From assembly GCA_963556695.1 (NCBI GenBank), contig CAUWAG010000012.1:3968001-4032000 (forward strand): a stretch of DNA of 64,000 bases. Reading direction: 5' to 3'. Every line of letters begins with the position of its first letter. The first letter of the stretch is position 1. Source of the DNA: Anthostomella pinea. Taxonomy: Eukaryota > Ascomycota > Sordariomycetes > Xylariales > Xylariaceae. Shown piece by piece: positions 34,938 to 44,556 of the stretch. A program made the translations under genes and the position numbers. Below the pieces are notes generated by a model. It did no database searches, was not told the origin of the DNA, and worked only from the letters and a program-made list of their open reading frames with translations.

Positions 34938-35279
34938 CTACTTCTTCGCAGCCTCATCCCTCTTGTCCCAACCGTACCATGCAGCAGTCTCGATGTCTTC
35001 CAGAGAAGCAGCTTCGTCACGCTTCTTGGTGGGAGCCTTGTTGTCCCTCTTATCCCAGCCGTACCAGGCCGCGGTCTCGATGTCTTCGAGAGATGCGGCC
35101 TCGTCACGCTTTTTGGTGGAAGCCTTGTCGTCTCTCTTGTCCCAACCGTACCAGGCGGCCGTTTCGATGTCCTCCAAAGAGGCGGCCTCGTCCCTTTTCT
35201 GGTTGGCGGACTTGCCGAAGAGCGGGAAGGCCAAGGAGGCGGACGCAAGGGCCGCGGTAACGAGGAGCTTGATCTGCAT
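34938..35279 (-). CDS. Kex2-processed repeat RiPP precursor, 113 aa (dikaritin-like)
   Basis: Intronless. A signal peptide MQIKLLVTAALASASLAF is followed by three exact copies of a ~20-residue unit (DEAASLEDIETA followed by AWYGWD and KR). They are separated by short spacers ending in KKR (DDKAST, DNKAPT). Every unit is bounded by dibasic KR sites for Kex2 in the Golgi. The layout of signal peptide, acidic recognition stretch, short aromatic core and KR matches precursors of ustiloxin, phomopsin, asperipin-2a and victorin, where the core lies just before KR. The likely core is AWYGWD or WYGWD. The three copies use different synonymous codons yet encode the same residues. The gene is head-to-head with a UstYa oxidase gene. 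A secreted signalling peptide is the alternative. Confidence 0.85.
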   Translation of the reverse strand: MQIKLLVTAALASASLAFPLFGKSANQKRDEAASLEDIETAAWYGWDKRDDKASTKKRDEAASLEDIETAAWYGWDKRDNKAPTKKRDEAASLEDIETAAWYGWDKRDEAAKK

Positions 35280-35440
35280 GATGGTGGAGCGTGCTTCGAA
35301 CCGGTTCTTGTGTAGATGGCGGGAACCGATTGGACTCGAGATGGAGATGGTATGAGGGCTGTATGAGGAGGTGGTCTGCTATGTCTGCCGTGGTGCGAGA
35401 AAGTCCTCTCCGGGTCGATAGGCTGGGCAGGAACAAGGTG

Positions 35441-35447
35441 GCTTTAT
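35441..35447 (-). promoter_or_regulatory. TATA box of the RiPP precursor gene
   Basis: Minus-strand TATAAAG about 165 nt upstream of the precursor ATG. Confidence 0.45.
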
Positions 35448-35779
35448 AGACCTCAGCACCCTCCTGCCGGTCTGCTCAAGTTCCAGCGGGGAAGCGCGGG
35501 AACTGGGAGAGAAAGGGGAGTGCAGTCAAGTGCGGGCAGTCGTGTCTCTGCGGCTTACATTGCCTTTGTCTCTGACGTCGGCTTGTCAACCACCAATCGT
35601 GGATGACAACCTGAGGCATTTATAAGCTTGTTGTGCAGAATGCGGCAGGTGGTGACATCGTATCGCAGAAGGACAGGGTCCGGAAACCGGTTCAGGGTCG
35701 TGAACTTGCGCATATAGGCTATCTGGTTGACAATCATCGTTATCATTCCCCGCGCCAAAGCGTTGCTGTGCCGCTGGGT

Positions 35780-36070
35780 AATGATGTAGAAGCCTGGTAA
35801 GTTCCGTATCACGATGCAAGCGGGCCTATAAACTTACAGTATAGATGCAGTAGGGCTGACTTGATCTGCACGAGATTACTCATCTGCAAGGGAAATGATG
35901 TAGACATGTGATAAGTTCCGCATCACGATGCGAGCTGGCCTGTAAACCTTCGCCGTCGTCTGTGATATCTCGTTTTCGTTCATGCTGGTCTGACTCGGGA
36001 TTGTGTGCAGTAACGTTGGAGCTGCAGTAGGGCTGACCTGATCTGCACCAGATTACTCATCGGCAAGGCA
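35780..36070 (+). repeat. Diverged tandem duplication in the RiPP promoter
   Basis: Unit 1 spans 35780-35893 and unit 2 spans 35894 to about 36070. The units share both ends with scattered substitutions, and unit 2 is longer by one internal insertion. Confidence 0.6.
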
Positions 36071-36341
36071 ATTGACCTCCCTTCTTCGTGTTAGTCTTAT
36101 CACTATGCTTGACGTATGATTTGCCGTCCAAGATATGGGGTATGAATAAGCGCTGCTTGTAGCTGTCGATGTGATACAACCCTCGGTTATGATTCCATGA
36201 CCTCGAGTGCCAGACGGCCCCCCCACTTCCTTTTCACATTCTCCATCAATTCAGTTCCCGTACAGTCTTCTCCCTTTCCCTCACCGAGTCTCTTCTGCAC
36301 GATACGGAAATACTAGTTCCACATTCAATACTTCGAGCATC

Positions 36342-37314
36342 ATGGATTCCGAAAAGTCCTTTGAGGAAACTGACCTTCTGAGAGAAGACGACGTTAACCT
36401 CGACGTGGAGTCTCGAACATATCCCCGCAGAAAGCCATGGACGTCTTGCATCATAGGCCTCCTCAGTCTTGTTGTCGCCTTGGAGACCATTTGGCTCGTG
36501 CTGCTCGGGACGCGTGAAGCTCCTAACCCGGCCCTGAACTTGTACTGTATGTCCAAGACCGAATACAATTGATATATCTTCAAAACAGCTTACCACTCGC
36601 ACCATAGCCCCGGCCAATGCAGCTGTTCGATACAACACTGTCAAGCTCGACGCTGACGACCAGAACCCCTACGTTCATCAGAAGAGCACCGATGTTTTGG
36701 ATCAGATGTGGATGGATCTCTACGACTGTAAGCTCTTGTATACCGCTCGCCTTCGAATACCAACTTACTAACTATACTCACAGTCGGCACGGTGGGCTTG
36801 AGCACTTCAGAAGCTGCGCAGCTGGTAGACCAAACCAAGCCCACTCCCAACGACCCGGACACCTATCCGGTCATGATCACAGTATTCCACAACATCCACT
36901 GCCTAAACTTGATCCGCAAGGCGCTCTGGAGGGAGGACTACCCCGACGCTCTAGAGATGACCGAGTTCGGAACAGTGAACCGGACCGCGCCAAAGGCCCT
37001 TCATATCGGTAAATTCCCAGCCAGAACAACCCCCCGTGCCAGCAGCACATGTTGTGATAAAACCTACCGGCCGCTGACTTGTGTGTCCGAATCTTGCAGA
37101 CCACTGCGTCAACTCGATTCGAGAAGCCATGATGTGCAGCGCGGACATCACACCGATACCGTTCCACACCGTCAACGAGACCGACCTCCACGTCTTCCCC
37201 GAGCTGGCAGCCACGCATACGTGCCGTGATTTTGACGCCATCCGTGAATGGGCCAGGCCGAGGCAGGTGGAGGCTTGGAAGATGGACATCCAGCTCCACG
37301 ATGATGATGTTTAG
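36342..37314 (+). CDS. UstYa-like (DUF3328) oxidase, 254 aa
   Basis: Exons are 36342-36546, 36608-36727, 36784-37008 and 37100-37314. All junctions keep frame. A short cytoplasmic N-terminus is followed by one membrane helix (SCIIGLLSLVVALETIWLVLL, about residues 35-56). Next comes the YSPAN motif typical of the family. The paired signatures HNIHC (HxxHC) and HIDHC close the list, and are thought to bind metal. UstYa/UstYb proteins catalyse oxidative macrocyclisation of core peptides in ustiloxin-type RiPP pathways, probably in the secretory lumen. The start at 36342 has a good context; an upstream in-frame ATG at 36207 would add 45 residues before the helix. It is divergent to the precursor, so it is the likely cyclase. 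Confidence 0.9.
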
Positions 37315-37914
37315 GGTCTGTACGTTTAGCAGTAGGGGTGGATGACTCAGTCAAACCCACCCTGAACGCCCACTTGTTGAATGGCGCGCAAGCCACCGTG
37401 GCGTTCAGGGAGGTGGCAGTGCACCAACAAGGCCAATAGGGCATTTTTGGGCCACTTAGCCCACAGAAGTATTTTCAGAGATACAACAAGAACACGGATT
37501 ACACCAGAATATACGTTTTCACCCATCTAAAAGCCCCCACGCTCTGTTTGACACCACTCGGCCGATGTGTTATGTTCTTTCACTCAGCCGTTCTTTCGAC
37601 CTCACGTGGTCGTTGTAGCCTTCTTTGTTTCTTTTCAATCCCTACTAGGCATAATATTGAGCTTCTTTACGAAATCAACAAACAATTTGTTCCTCAAGAC
37701 CCTTTGACACTGAGGGACGTGAACAAGGAGAATCAATAGCTAGAAATGGAAGAGTACTTCAGTCTCCCCTCCCCGCTCAAGAGCGTGGTACATATCGATT
37801 CAATAGTAAGTACATCTCCAACAGATCTAGTAATATTGAAGCTACAGTCGAATCATACCAGGGACTCACCCAAGACAGTAGAAGCGCTAGTCTTCTCACC
37901 CATATTGCATCATC
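37315..37914. other. Intergenic, no gene seen
   Basis: Downstream of the UstYa gene. Short frames at 37548-37739 and 37746 onward have no domain support. Confidence 0.45.
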
Positions 37915-38916
37915 ATGGCCTGGCAAACGATCCGCAGGGCTCTTTGGAGTTTCCTCCTATTCGTAACCCTTCTTCTTCTGGCCTTCCCAAGCGCCCTCAC
38001 GGAACTAATCATCACCAGTATACGGATCGAGCACATCAAGGACAATACACCCATAGACGAATACCGCTTCGAGAACGCCGAAGTTCTGGGCTTCCAACGC
38101 GCATACCCGGTCGATCCCTGGAGGTCCGGGTGCGTGTCCACGATGGCGTAAAGGACGCAAATAAGTACATCACGATCAGCAACAACGTCTCAAGCCAGTC
38201 TTACCGCGACTGGAAAAAGGTAGTAGTCGATCTGCCACGCCTCCCGCTCGGCAACTGGAACACAGCCGAGATCGGGCTAAAGCCGGACACGGTGAATTGA
38301 CCCCCACACCGGAAAGGGCGAGCTCAGGGTGAACAGTGTCTCACGGACAGAGCTGCTCGAGGTAAGTAACCCCTGGCACCCCATGAGCATTGAATATGTC
38401 GACTTCGTGAAGGTCAGGTCGCTGAAGAACGTGTCTACCGTTCAACGCACACGAGCCGATGTCGTGCAGGTCGTCTCGCACCCCTTTTTCGAGACACCCG
38501 TGGTTATGAAGATCGCCAGCTTTCCTTCAGACCTAGCCATCCAGGCAATGGAGAGAGAGATTGGTATTTATCAGCTCTTGGAGAACACGGACATTGCGCC
38601 GCGGTTTCTGGGCCACGTCACCGAGGATGGACGGGTCATCGGGTTTCTGATTGAGTATATTGCAGATGCACGAACTGCGGCGGCTGTCTGGTCAGACGAG
38701 GTAAGAGACGCATGTAAGGGTGCTTTTGCACGGCTGCATGAGAGGGGCATTGTGCATCGAGATGCGCATAGGGAGAATTGTTTGATTTGCGCGGACGGAA
38801 CACCAGTTCTCGTCGATTTCGAGCTCTCCACAGGAGACGAATCCTCATGTGCTCGAAAGGGATTTTGCTTTTTTCGAAGGAGTTACAGTAGGCTAGGCCT
38901 TGGTCGTGCGAAATAG
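37915..38916 (+). pseudogene. Broken protein-kinase-like gene with N-terminal membrane segment
   Basis: Three consecutive frames read as one protein. The first (37915-38151) encodes MAWQTIRRALWSFLLFVTLLLLAF, a membrane or signal segment. The second, 38110-38300, continues with VRVHDGVKDANKYITISNNV. The third, 38320-38916, holds a kinase-like fold: VVMKIASFP (Lys-strand), then GFLIEYI, then LHERGIVHRDAHRENCLI (HRD...N) and VLVDFE. Moving between frames needs small frameshifts. At 38290-38310 an extra ~19 bases, GGTGAATTGACCCCCACAC between CAC repeats, look like a duplication-insertion. The C-terminus ends abruptly after DFE. The family resembles fungal kinase-like proteins often mislabelled in databases. 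An undetected intron cannot be excluded. Confidence 0.5.
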
Positions 38917-39123
38917 GGGTAGATTACCTTCTTGCTTGTTTTGTTTACGGGTCTGCGACTAGGAAATGGTCCTAAATACACACTCAAACCACAAAGTCAG
39001 GCTTATTCTTAAAGCATCCTGACAAAGCTCCTCCATCCACCTGCTTCCCTTTGATTTGACGTGACCATTGTGACCATTCTCAGGAAACCCTCACTTGATA
39101 CAATAGGACCATCATGCCTTAGA

Positions 39124-40293
39124 TCATGACGCAGTTATGCCTTCAGAAAGCCCCCTTCCACACGTCATACAAGCATTAAGTTTCTTAAACTTCTCCAGCA
39201 TATGGGAGTTTTTCAATCTACCTTCCGTCGCGATTTGCCTGTGAACAGGGTCGCAATGTGGCAGGTCGCTCACTGCAGCCCAATCACCCAGCTGGGATGC
39301 CGTGAGATACACCACATGAGGCGGAAGAGGCCCGGCTCCCGAGGCACTTGACAGGAATAGCATTGCCACTATCTGCTTCTTCCTGCGGTCGGTTTCTCGT
39401 TTGCTCTTTGCTGATATGGGCAAGAACTTTACTTCCCTGCTCTTGGAAGACTCGGGAAGGAAGACTGTGCCCTTGGTTTCGCAGATACCGTTCGAAGCCT
39501 CCCATCCAGGGTCCCTTTTCATCACATTTTGGAAGAGTGGGATGCGGACCACTTGTAGCACTGACCCAGTAATCGATACGAACAGATACTTCTGGCCCCA
39601 CCTCAAAGTGAAGCCTAGGAATTCTGGAGTGGGATGCCGTCCAAAATCGATCTTGTCGAGGGAATCTAATGCGACGTGGTAGATTAGCCGTGGGGGACAC
39701 CTAGTTGGCTTGCGCCTCGATAGCCGATGCGTTGTGACATGCAGTTCATGATGGAGGAAATGCGGCCGTCGCTCAGGACGATTATCTAAAACCTCGCAAG
39801 CTAGACTTGGACAGAGGTTCACGTAGAATGAGGCCATGTGGAGATACAGTCCACATGTGGAAAACTTGGCTTGTACAGAGACGGCGCATTGATCTTCTCT
39901 GGCTGTGGCGAGTTTCAAGTGGAAGTATGTCTTGTTACCGTAGTCCGCAAAGACAACTTCACCCTTTCCGTTTGGCCAGACAGCGAGGTCATGATCGGGA
40001 TGCAATACCGGAGGGGAGTCAATGAGTGGCCCCCCTGCTCTCTGGCGAAAACAGAATACTTCAGGACAAGTTGTTCCCTCTGCGTTTCGCTGATATACTC
40101 GAATCTCGGTGATTGCGTCTTTGAGTCCCGACGGTACCCTAAGCTCAAGAAACCGCTGGAGATGAATCCTTCGATGATCCAAGTATTGGTGGGAGTGACG
40201 CGGTATTGAACTAGAAGAACTCCATGACTTGACCGAAACACTTTCGATACTACCCGGTGGCAGGCTTGTCAGGTCGTCATCCTCTTCTGGCAT
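39124..40293 (-). CDS. Hypothetical protein, 389 aa
   Basis: Intronless frame with an acidic/Ser-rich start (PEEDDDLTSLPPGS) and a mixed alpha/beta body with many Trp, His and Cys. It includes VVFADYGNKTYFHLKLA, FLGFTLRWGQKYLFVSITG and a C-terminal NACMTCGRGLSEG, which has CxxC. No known domain is recognised. Codon use is coding-like throughout. It lies just downstream on the same strand of the hypothetical gene at 40442. The two could be one gene if an intron bridges the stop at 40442, but no clear donor-acceptor pair was found. Confidence 0.55.
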   Translation of the reverse strand: MPEEDDDLTSLPPGSIESVSVKSWSSSSSIPRHSHQYLDHRRIHLQRFLELRVPSGLKDAITEIRVYQRNAEGTTCPEVFCFRQRAGGPLIDSPPVLHPDHDLAVWPNGKGEVVFADYGNKTYFHLKLATAREDQCAVSVQAKFSTCGLYLHMASFYVNLCPSLACEVLDNRPERRPHFLHHELHVTTHRLSRRKPTRCPPRLIYHVALDSLDKIDFGRHPTPEFLGFTLRWGQKYLFVSITGSVLQVVRIPLFQNVMKRDPGWEASNGICETKGTVFLPESSKSREVKFLPISAKSKRETDRRKKQIVAMLFLSSASGAGPLPPHVVYLTASQLGDWAAVSDLPHCDPVHRQIATEGRLKNSHMLEKFKKLNACMTCGRGLSEGITAS

Positions 40294-40441
40294 TTCGCTA
40301 CCTTCGGAACTCCCAAGACTTGGTGTCGCTTTCTTGACTCCCGTCGTCTTACCACATGACGCCGAAATCTAGCTCGTCTGAAAGCACGGCTGACGATGTT
40401 TCACTCAAGAGTTCACGCGCAGAGCAGGACTCGAAAATGTC

Positions 40442-41373
40442 TCAATCGCTCTGCGAATCGTCGCTCATCGCCTGCTCGACCTCGTCCACGTCCGAAAACT
40501 CGGAGTCGGACTCGTGTGCCACATTACTCGTAGGCTGTGCAGTGGCTCTGTCGATACGGTGACGAGCGGTTTCGTCGTTGTCGGAGTCGGAGTCCTCGGA
40601 ATCATCCTCGTCCGTCGAAACGCTGCTTGTCGCTTCGTTATGATCCTGGTCTTCGACGTCGTCAAAGGACTGTGATTCCTCAGCACCCCTAACTTCCGCA
40701 TTCTGATCGACTTGAGTCGCGATCGATCGGATCACTCTGCGTCGCGATGCCATGGCAATGACGCATCCGAAAATTCCAATGTCGTCGAAAATATCGAGAT
40801 CCATGTTGTCCAGACCGCCCACCCCTTTGAATGTATAGCGCTTTTCTCGAGTGTAGAACCGAGATCCAACTCGTAGAGACAACCCATTCTCCGAGAGAGA
40901 TATGAGAACGTTTCCGAGAGGAGGTACCTTTGCATCTCTTGCTCTGAGGTGTATGGCTTCGCAAGACGGTACCACGATCCCTTCTGTGCTTCTGAGGCTA
41001 GGCTGTTGGTTGTCACGCAAGTTCCATTGTTCGCAAGTGATATGGATATCTCCATCGTCTAAGGATCTAGGTACATGTTAGCCTCAAAACACTGGGAGCG
41101 CGGATGCATCGTCTTACGATTGGATCAAGCGAAACACGATGACCTCCATCGTGGGTAACACCAAATTGGTATGCATGATGGAGCCGGTGGCGGCATTTGC
41201 GTCAGCCCCAACCTCAACGACGAAGCTCCGGCTCCTACTAGGAACCGTATGAAGGAAATTTGCTTGTCCCAGCATGCCCCATAGACATAGATCTATTTGG
41301 CCAGGATAGGCACCGTCGTTAACGTTGGTGTCTTCGAGAAAGAAGCTCCATTCTCTAACAGCTGATTCATACT
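40442..41373 (-). CDS. Hypothetical protein with acidic tail, 5' end unresolved
   Basis: Two exons are seen: about 41373-41118 and 41066-40442, joined by a 51-nt intron (GTAAGA...CTAG). The first exon encodes QYESAVREWSFFLEDT, DGAYPGQIDLCLWGML and MEVIVFRLIQS. The second continues DDGDIHITCEQWNL and ends in an Asp/Ser/Glu-rich tail (DEDDSEDSDSDNDE). Further upstream come T-rich tracts (41395-41430) and a candidate first exon (MDLSLLSDGVGEVK at 41491) that does not splice cleanly. Solo LTR copy 2 is inserted about 140 bp beyond that, so the promoter may have been altered. The family is unknown. Confidence 0.5.
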
Positions 41374-41631
41374 GCGCAGAGTGTTGAGTAAATTCTCAAA
41401 AAAAACCAAAAAAAACCCCAAAAAAACCACTATCCCGTACCTGCCAGGGCGCTTCACTTCGCCAACGCCGTCACTCAGTAAAGACAGATCCATTCCTGGG
41501 ATCCTTCTCCAGGCGCCCTCCTCAGCGCCATATAATATACCCTACGGCATCATAGCAGCACTCGTTACCGATCTTCGCAACCCGTTGAATCTGAACCAGT
41601 CGTTGGTGTGGAACCATATTCCACGAGATCC

Positions 41632-41827
41632 TGTGAGATTTCAAAGTGTTCTATTAAGGAGAGGAATTCCAGCTACTCTGGAGCGGCCAGAGTGGCCCTA
41701 TATATCCAAGATACTAAAGGAAAAGGATACGTGGCCTTATGTGGCCACGTATGTGACAGAGTCACAGATGGGGATGGTGATCCTGAAGGATGACTATGGA
41801 TGGGCTAACGTAGCCCAGAATCCAACA
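41632..41827 (+). repeat. Solo LTR copy 2, 196 bp
   Basis: Same TGTGAG...CCAACA element as at 4352, flanked by the direct repeat GATCC (41627-41631 and 41828-41832). It is identical base for base to copy 3 and lies between a hypothetical gene's 5' end and the 3' end of the metallopeptidase-like gene. Confidence 0.92.
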
Positions 41828-41878
41828 GATCCTCATGACAGTATATAACTATCAGCGCGAACTTTACTCCCCCGAAGA

Positions 41879-43494
41879 CTAGCAGTTGGCGTCGCAATTT
41901 CCGTTGGTACAACAGGAATCTGCTGTGCATTCGCTCTTGTTGCAGTTGCATGTGCTGCTACACGTACCAGTGGGCGATGCGGCAGTATTCGTAGGCGAAG
42001 AGGAAGTAGTACTAGTAGTAGTAGATCCAGCCCCTGAATAGACGCTGGCCCACCGGTCGTTCAACTGATTCGAGTAGGTCTTGTCTAGATAATCCGCAGA
42101 GGCGAAAGTGTTGAAGTCGAGCTCATAATCTGGATTATCGCCGGCATCCTCGTCATACCAATCGGAATTGGCAAGTGTCGTGCCCGCCATATACATGGTA
42201 GGGCAGTATTTATTGCCAGGATCGCCAGTGGAATTCACGAACGGCAGCACGACGGAGCCATTGCTGTAGAGGTCCCATGCTGCCAAAGTTTCGTTTCCGG
42301 ACGAGAGTGTACCGACACTGTCGCCCTCTCGGTTGTTCGGATCCCACACGCTACTCGGAGCGGCAGGGGCGAGGGGCAAATGGGGGTAGACGTTGCTGAG
42401 CTTGCTCTGGATGTAGCGGACTGAGGCGTAGAGCGCGAGGGAGTCGGCGTTGCGTATAACCCACTTCCCCGTATCTTGGGCATACCGTGCTAAGGCCTTC
42501 ACTGGCGCCGGGCCATAGGCTTTTGCCACGATGGACACGCCGGATCGGTCATTCACTCGCATGCGTAGGTCACCCACGTGGTCGTTTTCCCCATATTTGC
42601 CGGCATTGACAGCCCAGTCCACGCGCATCAGCTCATGTGCCCAGATATGGCCCTTATTCATCGTGTAGTTCCCAACATCGAGCTGCCAGGTAGGACCCGG
42701 GGCTGGGTCTTTGCCAAAGTCAATGGCCTCGCCAAGCTCCCAAGCACCGAAGTAACGCGGGCAGAAGTTAATGCGAGCGAGGCCGGAGTCGTCATCCTTG
42801 TTGGTCGTGTATGCGTACGGGCCGCGGTTTGGGGGAGTAGAACCACAAGCGTCTTTGGCACCCTTTTTCTTCGGATCGTCGCAGCGGACGTGAAGGCGCC
42901 AGTCAGAGGGGGTAGTAATGTATCCTGGCTGGATAGTGCCCCATTTCTTATAGAGATCTGATAGATATCAGTTTGAGCATCAGTTTGAGCATCAGTTTGC
43001 GCGCGTAGGTGCGTGGATGGACGTACTCTTGATCCTGGTCTGAACATCCTTGTTCAAACCAGGCGGTCCCAGGTAATCGGCGGCAGAGGCTTCATTCCAA
43101 TTAAGGTCGTCCGCCACGTCGAGCATCTGGTTCATGATTTTCCATGATTGGAGCCAGCCCTTGTATATTTCATTAGAGTCGTGGTTTTCGCGGCCAGTAT
43201 ATTTGACCAGTCTGGTGGCCGCAGCTTGGCAGTGCCCATCATAGGTCATCCCCTCCGAATCTAGGGCGGCCTGGAAGTATGAGACAGCTTGTGTAGCGTT
43301 GATCTCGACCGGACAGACTGTTGGTTGGCAGTGATGTTTGTCGTTACCGTGGTATTCGCATCTTGCCGAGTAAGGAGGGGGTATGGAAGGGATTCATCTC
43401 CATTCTGGTTGTGAGGAACGGCCATACCGAGGGCAAGATAGGCCCAGAAGGATAAATGTAATACGAGGTGAAGGGGAAGCCTGGTATGAGCCAT
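41879..43494 (-). CDS. Secreted zincin-like metallopeptidase relative with altered active site, 478 aa
   Basis: Exons are 43494-43428, 43317-43027 and 42957-41879. The first intron was chosen because it restores the frame and places VCPVEIN after a signal peptide (LVLHLSFWAYLALG). The body has features of fungal M35-like/aspzincin proteins. There is INFCPRYFG, then GHIWAHELMRVDW, then VAKAYGPAPVKALA and NADSLALYASVRYI. The HExxH zinc motif reads H227-E-L-M-R231, so the second His is Arg (codon CGC, one transition from CAC). After a Ser/Thr linker comes a 28-residue tail with eight Cys (TCSSTCNCNKSECTADSCC...C). It is either a pseudoenzyme or a variant subfamily. It is secreted. Confidence 0.65.
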
Positions 43495-43725
43495 CCTGAA
43501 TGGGATTGCAGCAACAGGATTCGTCTTCGTGTTCCCAACCCAGCAGATTGAGATGGTATCGATGATGTGGAATCAATTCAGGCTCTGCCGATTGCAGCAA
43601 CAGAAATATTCAGGAGATTTCGGGAGGGGGAGAAGCGATAGGCGAAGTGAACGGGGACTTTCCTTGGGACGCGTCTTGGTATCCCTTTTATGGTCTTGTT
43701 GACTTGGTCTGTTATACCTAGCCGC

Positions 43726-44181
43726 ATGGCTGCCCTCGTCATCCAACTCTTCTCATCGAAAGGATGCGGCGTCGACCTCGTGTTCCTGCAGCTTTCGCGC
43801 TTCGAGCCTGCCGAGCGCTCCGAGGACAGCACCGAAGAAGACCGACACTGTGATCGCATGAGGCAGCTCGGGGCGTGGTCGTTCTCGAGTGTAGATTCCT
43901 ACCACATGATCGGATGGATGAAGCCGGAGCTTCTGGACGGCAAACCACTGGTTGTCGCCGCGTGGCCCCAGAGTGGGGAGGGCGTGTGGGTGCTCACGGC
44001 CCGGGATAGGGACGAGGCGGCGGAGAAGGGGCTGGGTCGCGTCTGGAACGCGTCCACTATGGACGAACGGTGTGAGGTGGTGGAGAGTTTGGGTGGGATA
44101 TTCTACAGCGATCCAACGCTGTGCCCGGCTTGGAAGCTTGTAGAAGACATGGAGACCTATTACCCTTACAGGCATGGTTAA
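43726..44181 (+). CDS. Hypothetical protein, 151 aa
   Basis: ATG chosen at 43726 (MAALVIQLFSSKGCGVDL). Codon use favours this strand over the antisense frame. The sequence includes RMRQLGAWSFSSVDSYHMIGWM, PLVVAAWPQSGEGVWVLTA and ERCEVVESLGGIFYSDP, which read like a compact alpha/beta protein. No family is recognised. It lies head-to-head with the metallopeptidase-like gene. Confidence 0.45.
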   Translation: MAALVIQLFSSKGCGVDLVFLQLSRFEPAERSEDSTEEDRHCDRMRQLGAWSFSSVDSYHMIGWMKPELLDGKPLVVAAWPQSGEGVWVLTARDRDEAAEKGLGRVWNASTMDERCEVVESLGGIFYSDPTLCPAWKLVEDMETYYPYRHG

Positions 44182-44556
44182 TATAGTTGAACGGGAAGCG
44201 TGTACCAGCGGTTCAAGATCTTCGGCGAAGTTAGGTATTGCAGGCCGCCAATGCATCCCCTTGTCCTGTCAGGGCGACTTTATTGGTGCTACGGAACTGG
44301 AGTTAGGCACCTGCATTAGGTACTACGGCGTTGGGTCCAGGTTGCTGTTTAACAGCCTCGCGACAGCGCTCTTGGGTCGTTGTGCACGGTTATCTCTACA
44401 CGGATAAGTGAAAATACGTGATTGCTGACTATATGTCAAGACAGGGAAGTCGGTCACGAAGAGGAGCATTGGCTAAGCAGAGTTCGAGAATGAATTCATT
44501 CAAGGTGAAATGAGTCGCTTTTGCTGGATAATCTCAAAGTACAACAGACACTACAT
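44182..44556. other. Intergenic, no gene seen
   Basis: 375 bp between convergent genes. Nothing is recognised. Confidence 0.5.

Larger units (their letters stand above)
35280..36341. promoter_or_regulatory. Shared divergent promoter of the RiPP precursor and UstYa gene, with a duplicated block
   Basis: This 1.06-kb gap has a TATAAA on the minus strand near 35441-35447, serving the precursor. A direct duplication is also present: AATGATGTAGA...AAGTTCCG(T/C)ATCACGATGC begins at 35780 and again at 35894. Both copies end in GCAGTAGGGCTGAC(T/C)TGATCTGCAC. The second copy carries about 65 extra bases. Confidence 0.55.

Noticed and set aside
34938..35279. Interpretation as an alpha-factor-type mating pheromone precursor
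   Set aside because: The repeats lack the Trp-Cys...Cys-Trp core of Sordariomycete pheromones, and a UstYa oxidase gene faces it. Not fully excluded.
34841..35355. Plus- and minus-strand repeats overlapping the RiPP precursor in other frames
   Set aside because: They repeat because the precursor repeats. Only the 35279-34938 frame has a signal peptide and KR sites.
41381..41848. Open frame sharing a peptide (FQSVLLRRGIPATLERPEWP) with frames at 4239-4475 and 45931-46266
   Set aside because: The shared peptide looks like a conserved protein, but it is the translation of the same solo LTR in each place. No gene body extends outside the repeat.
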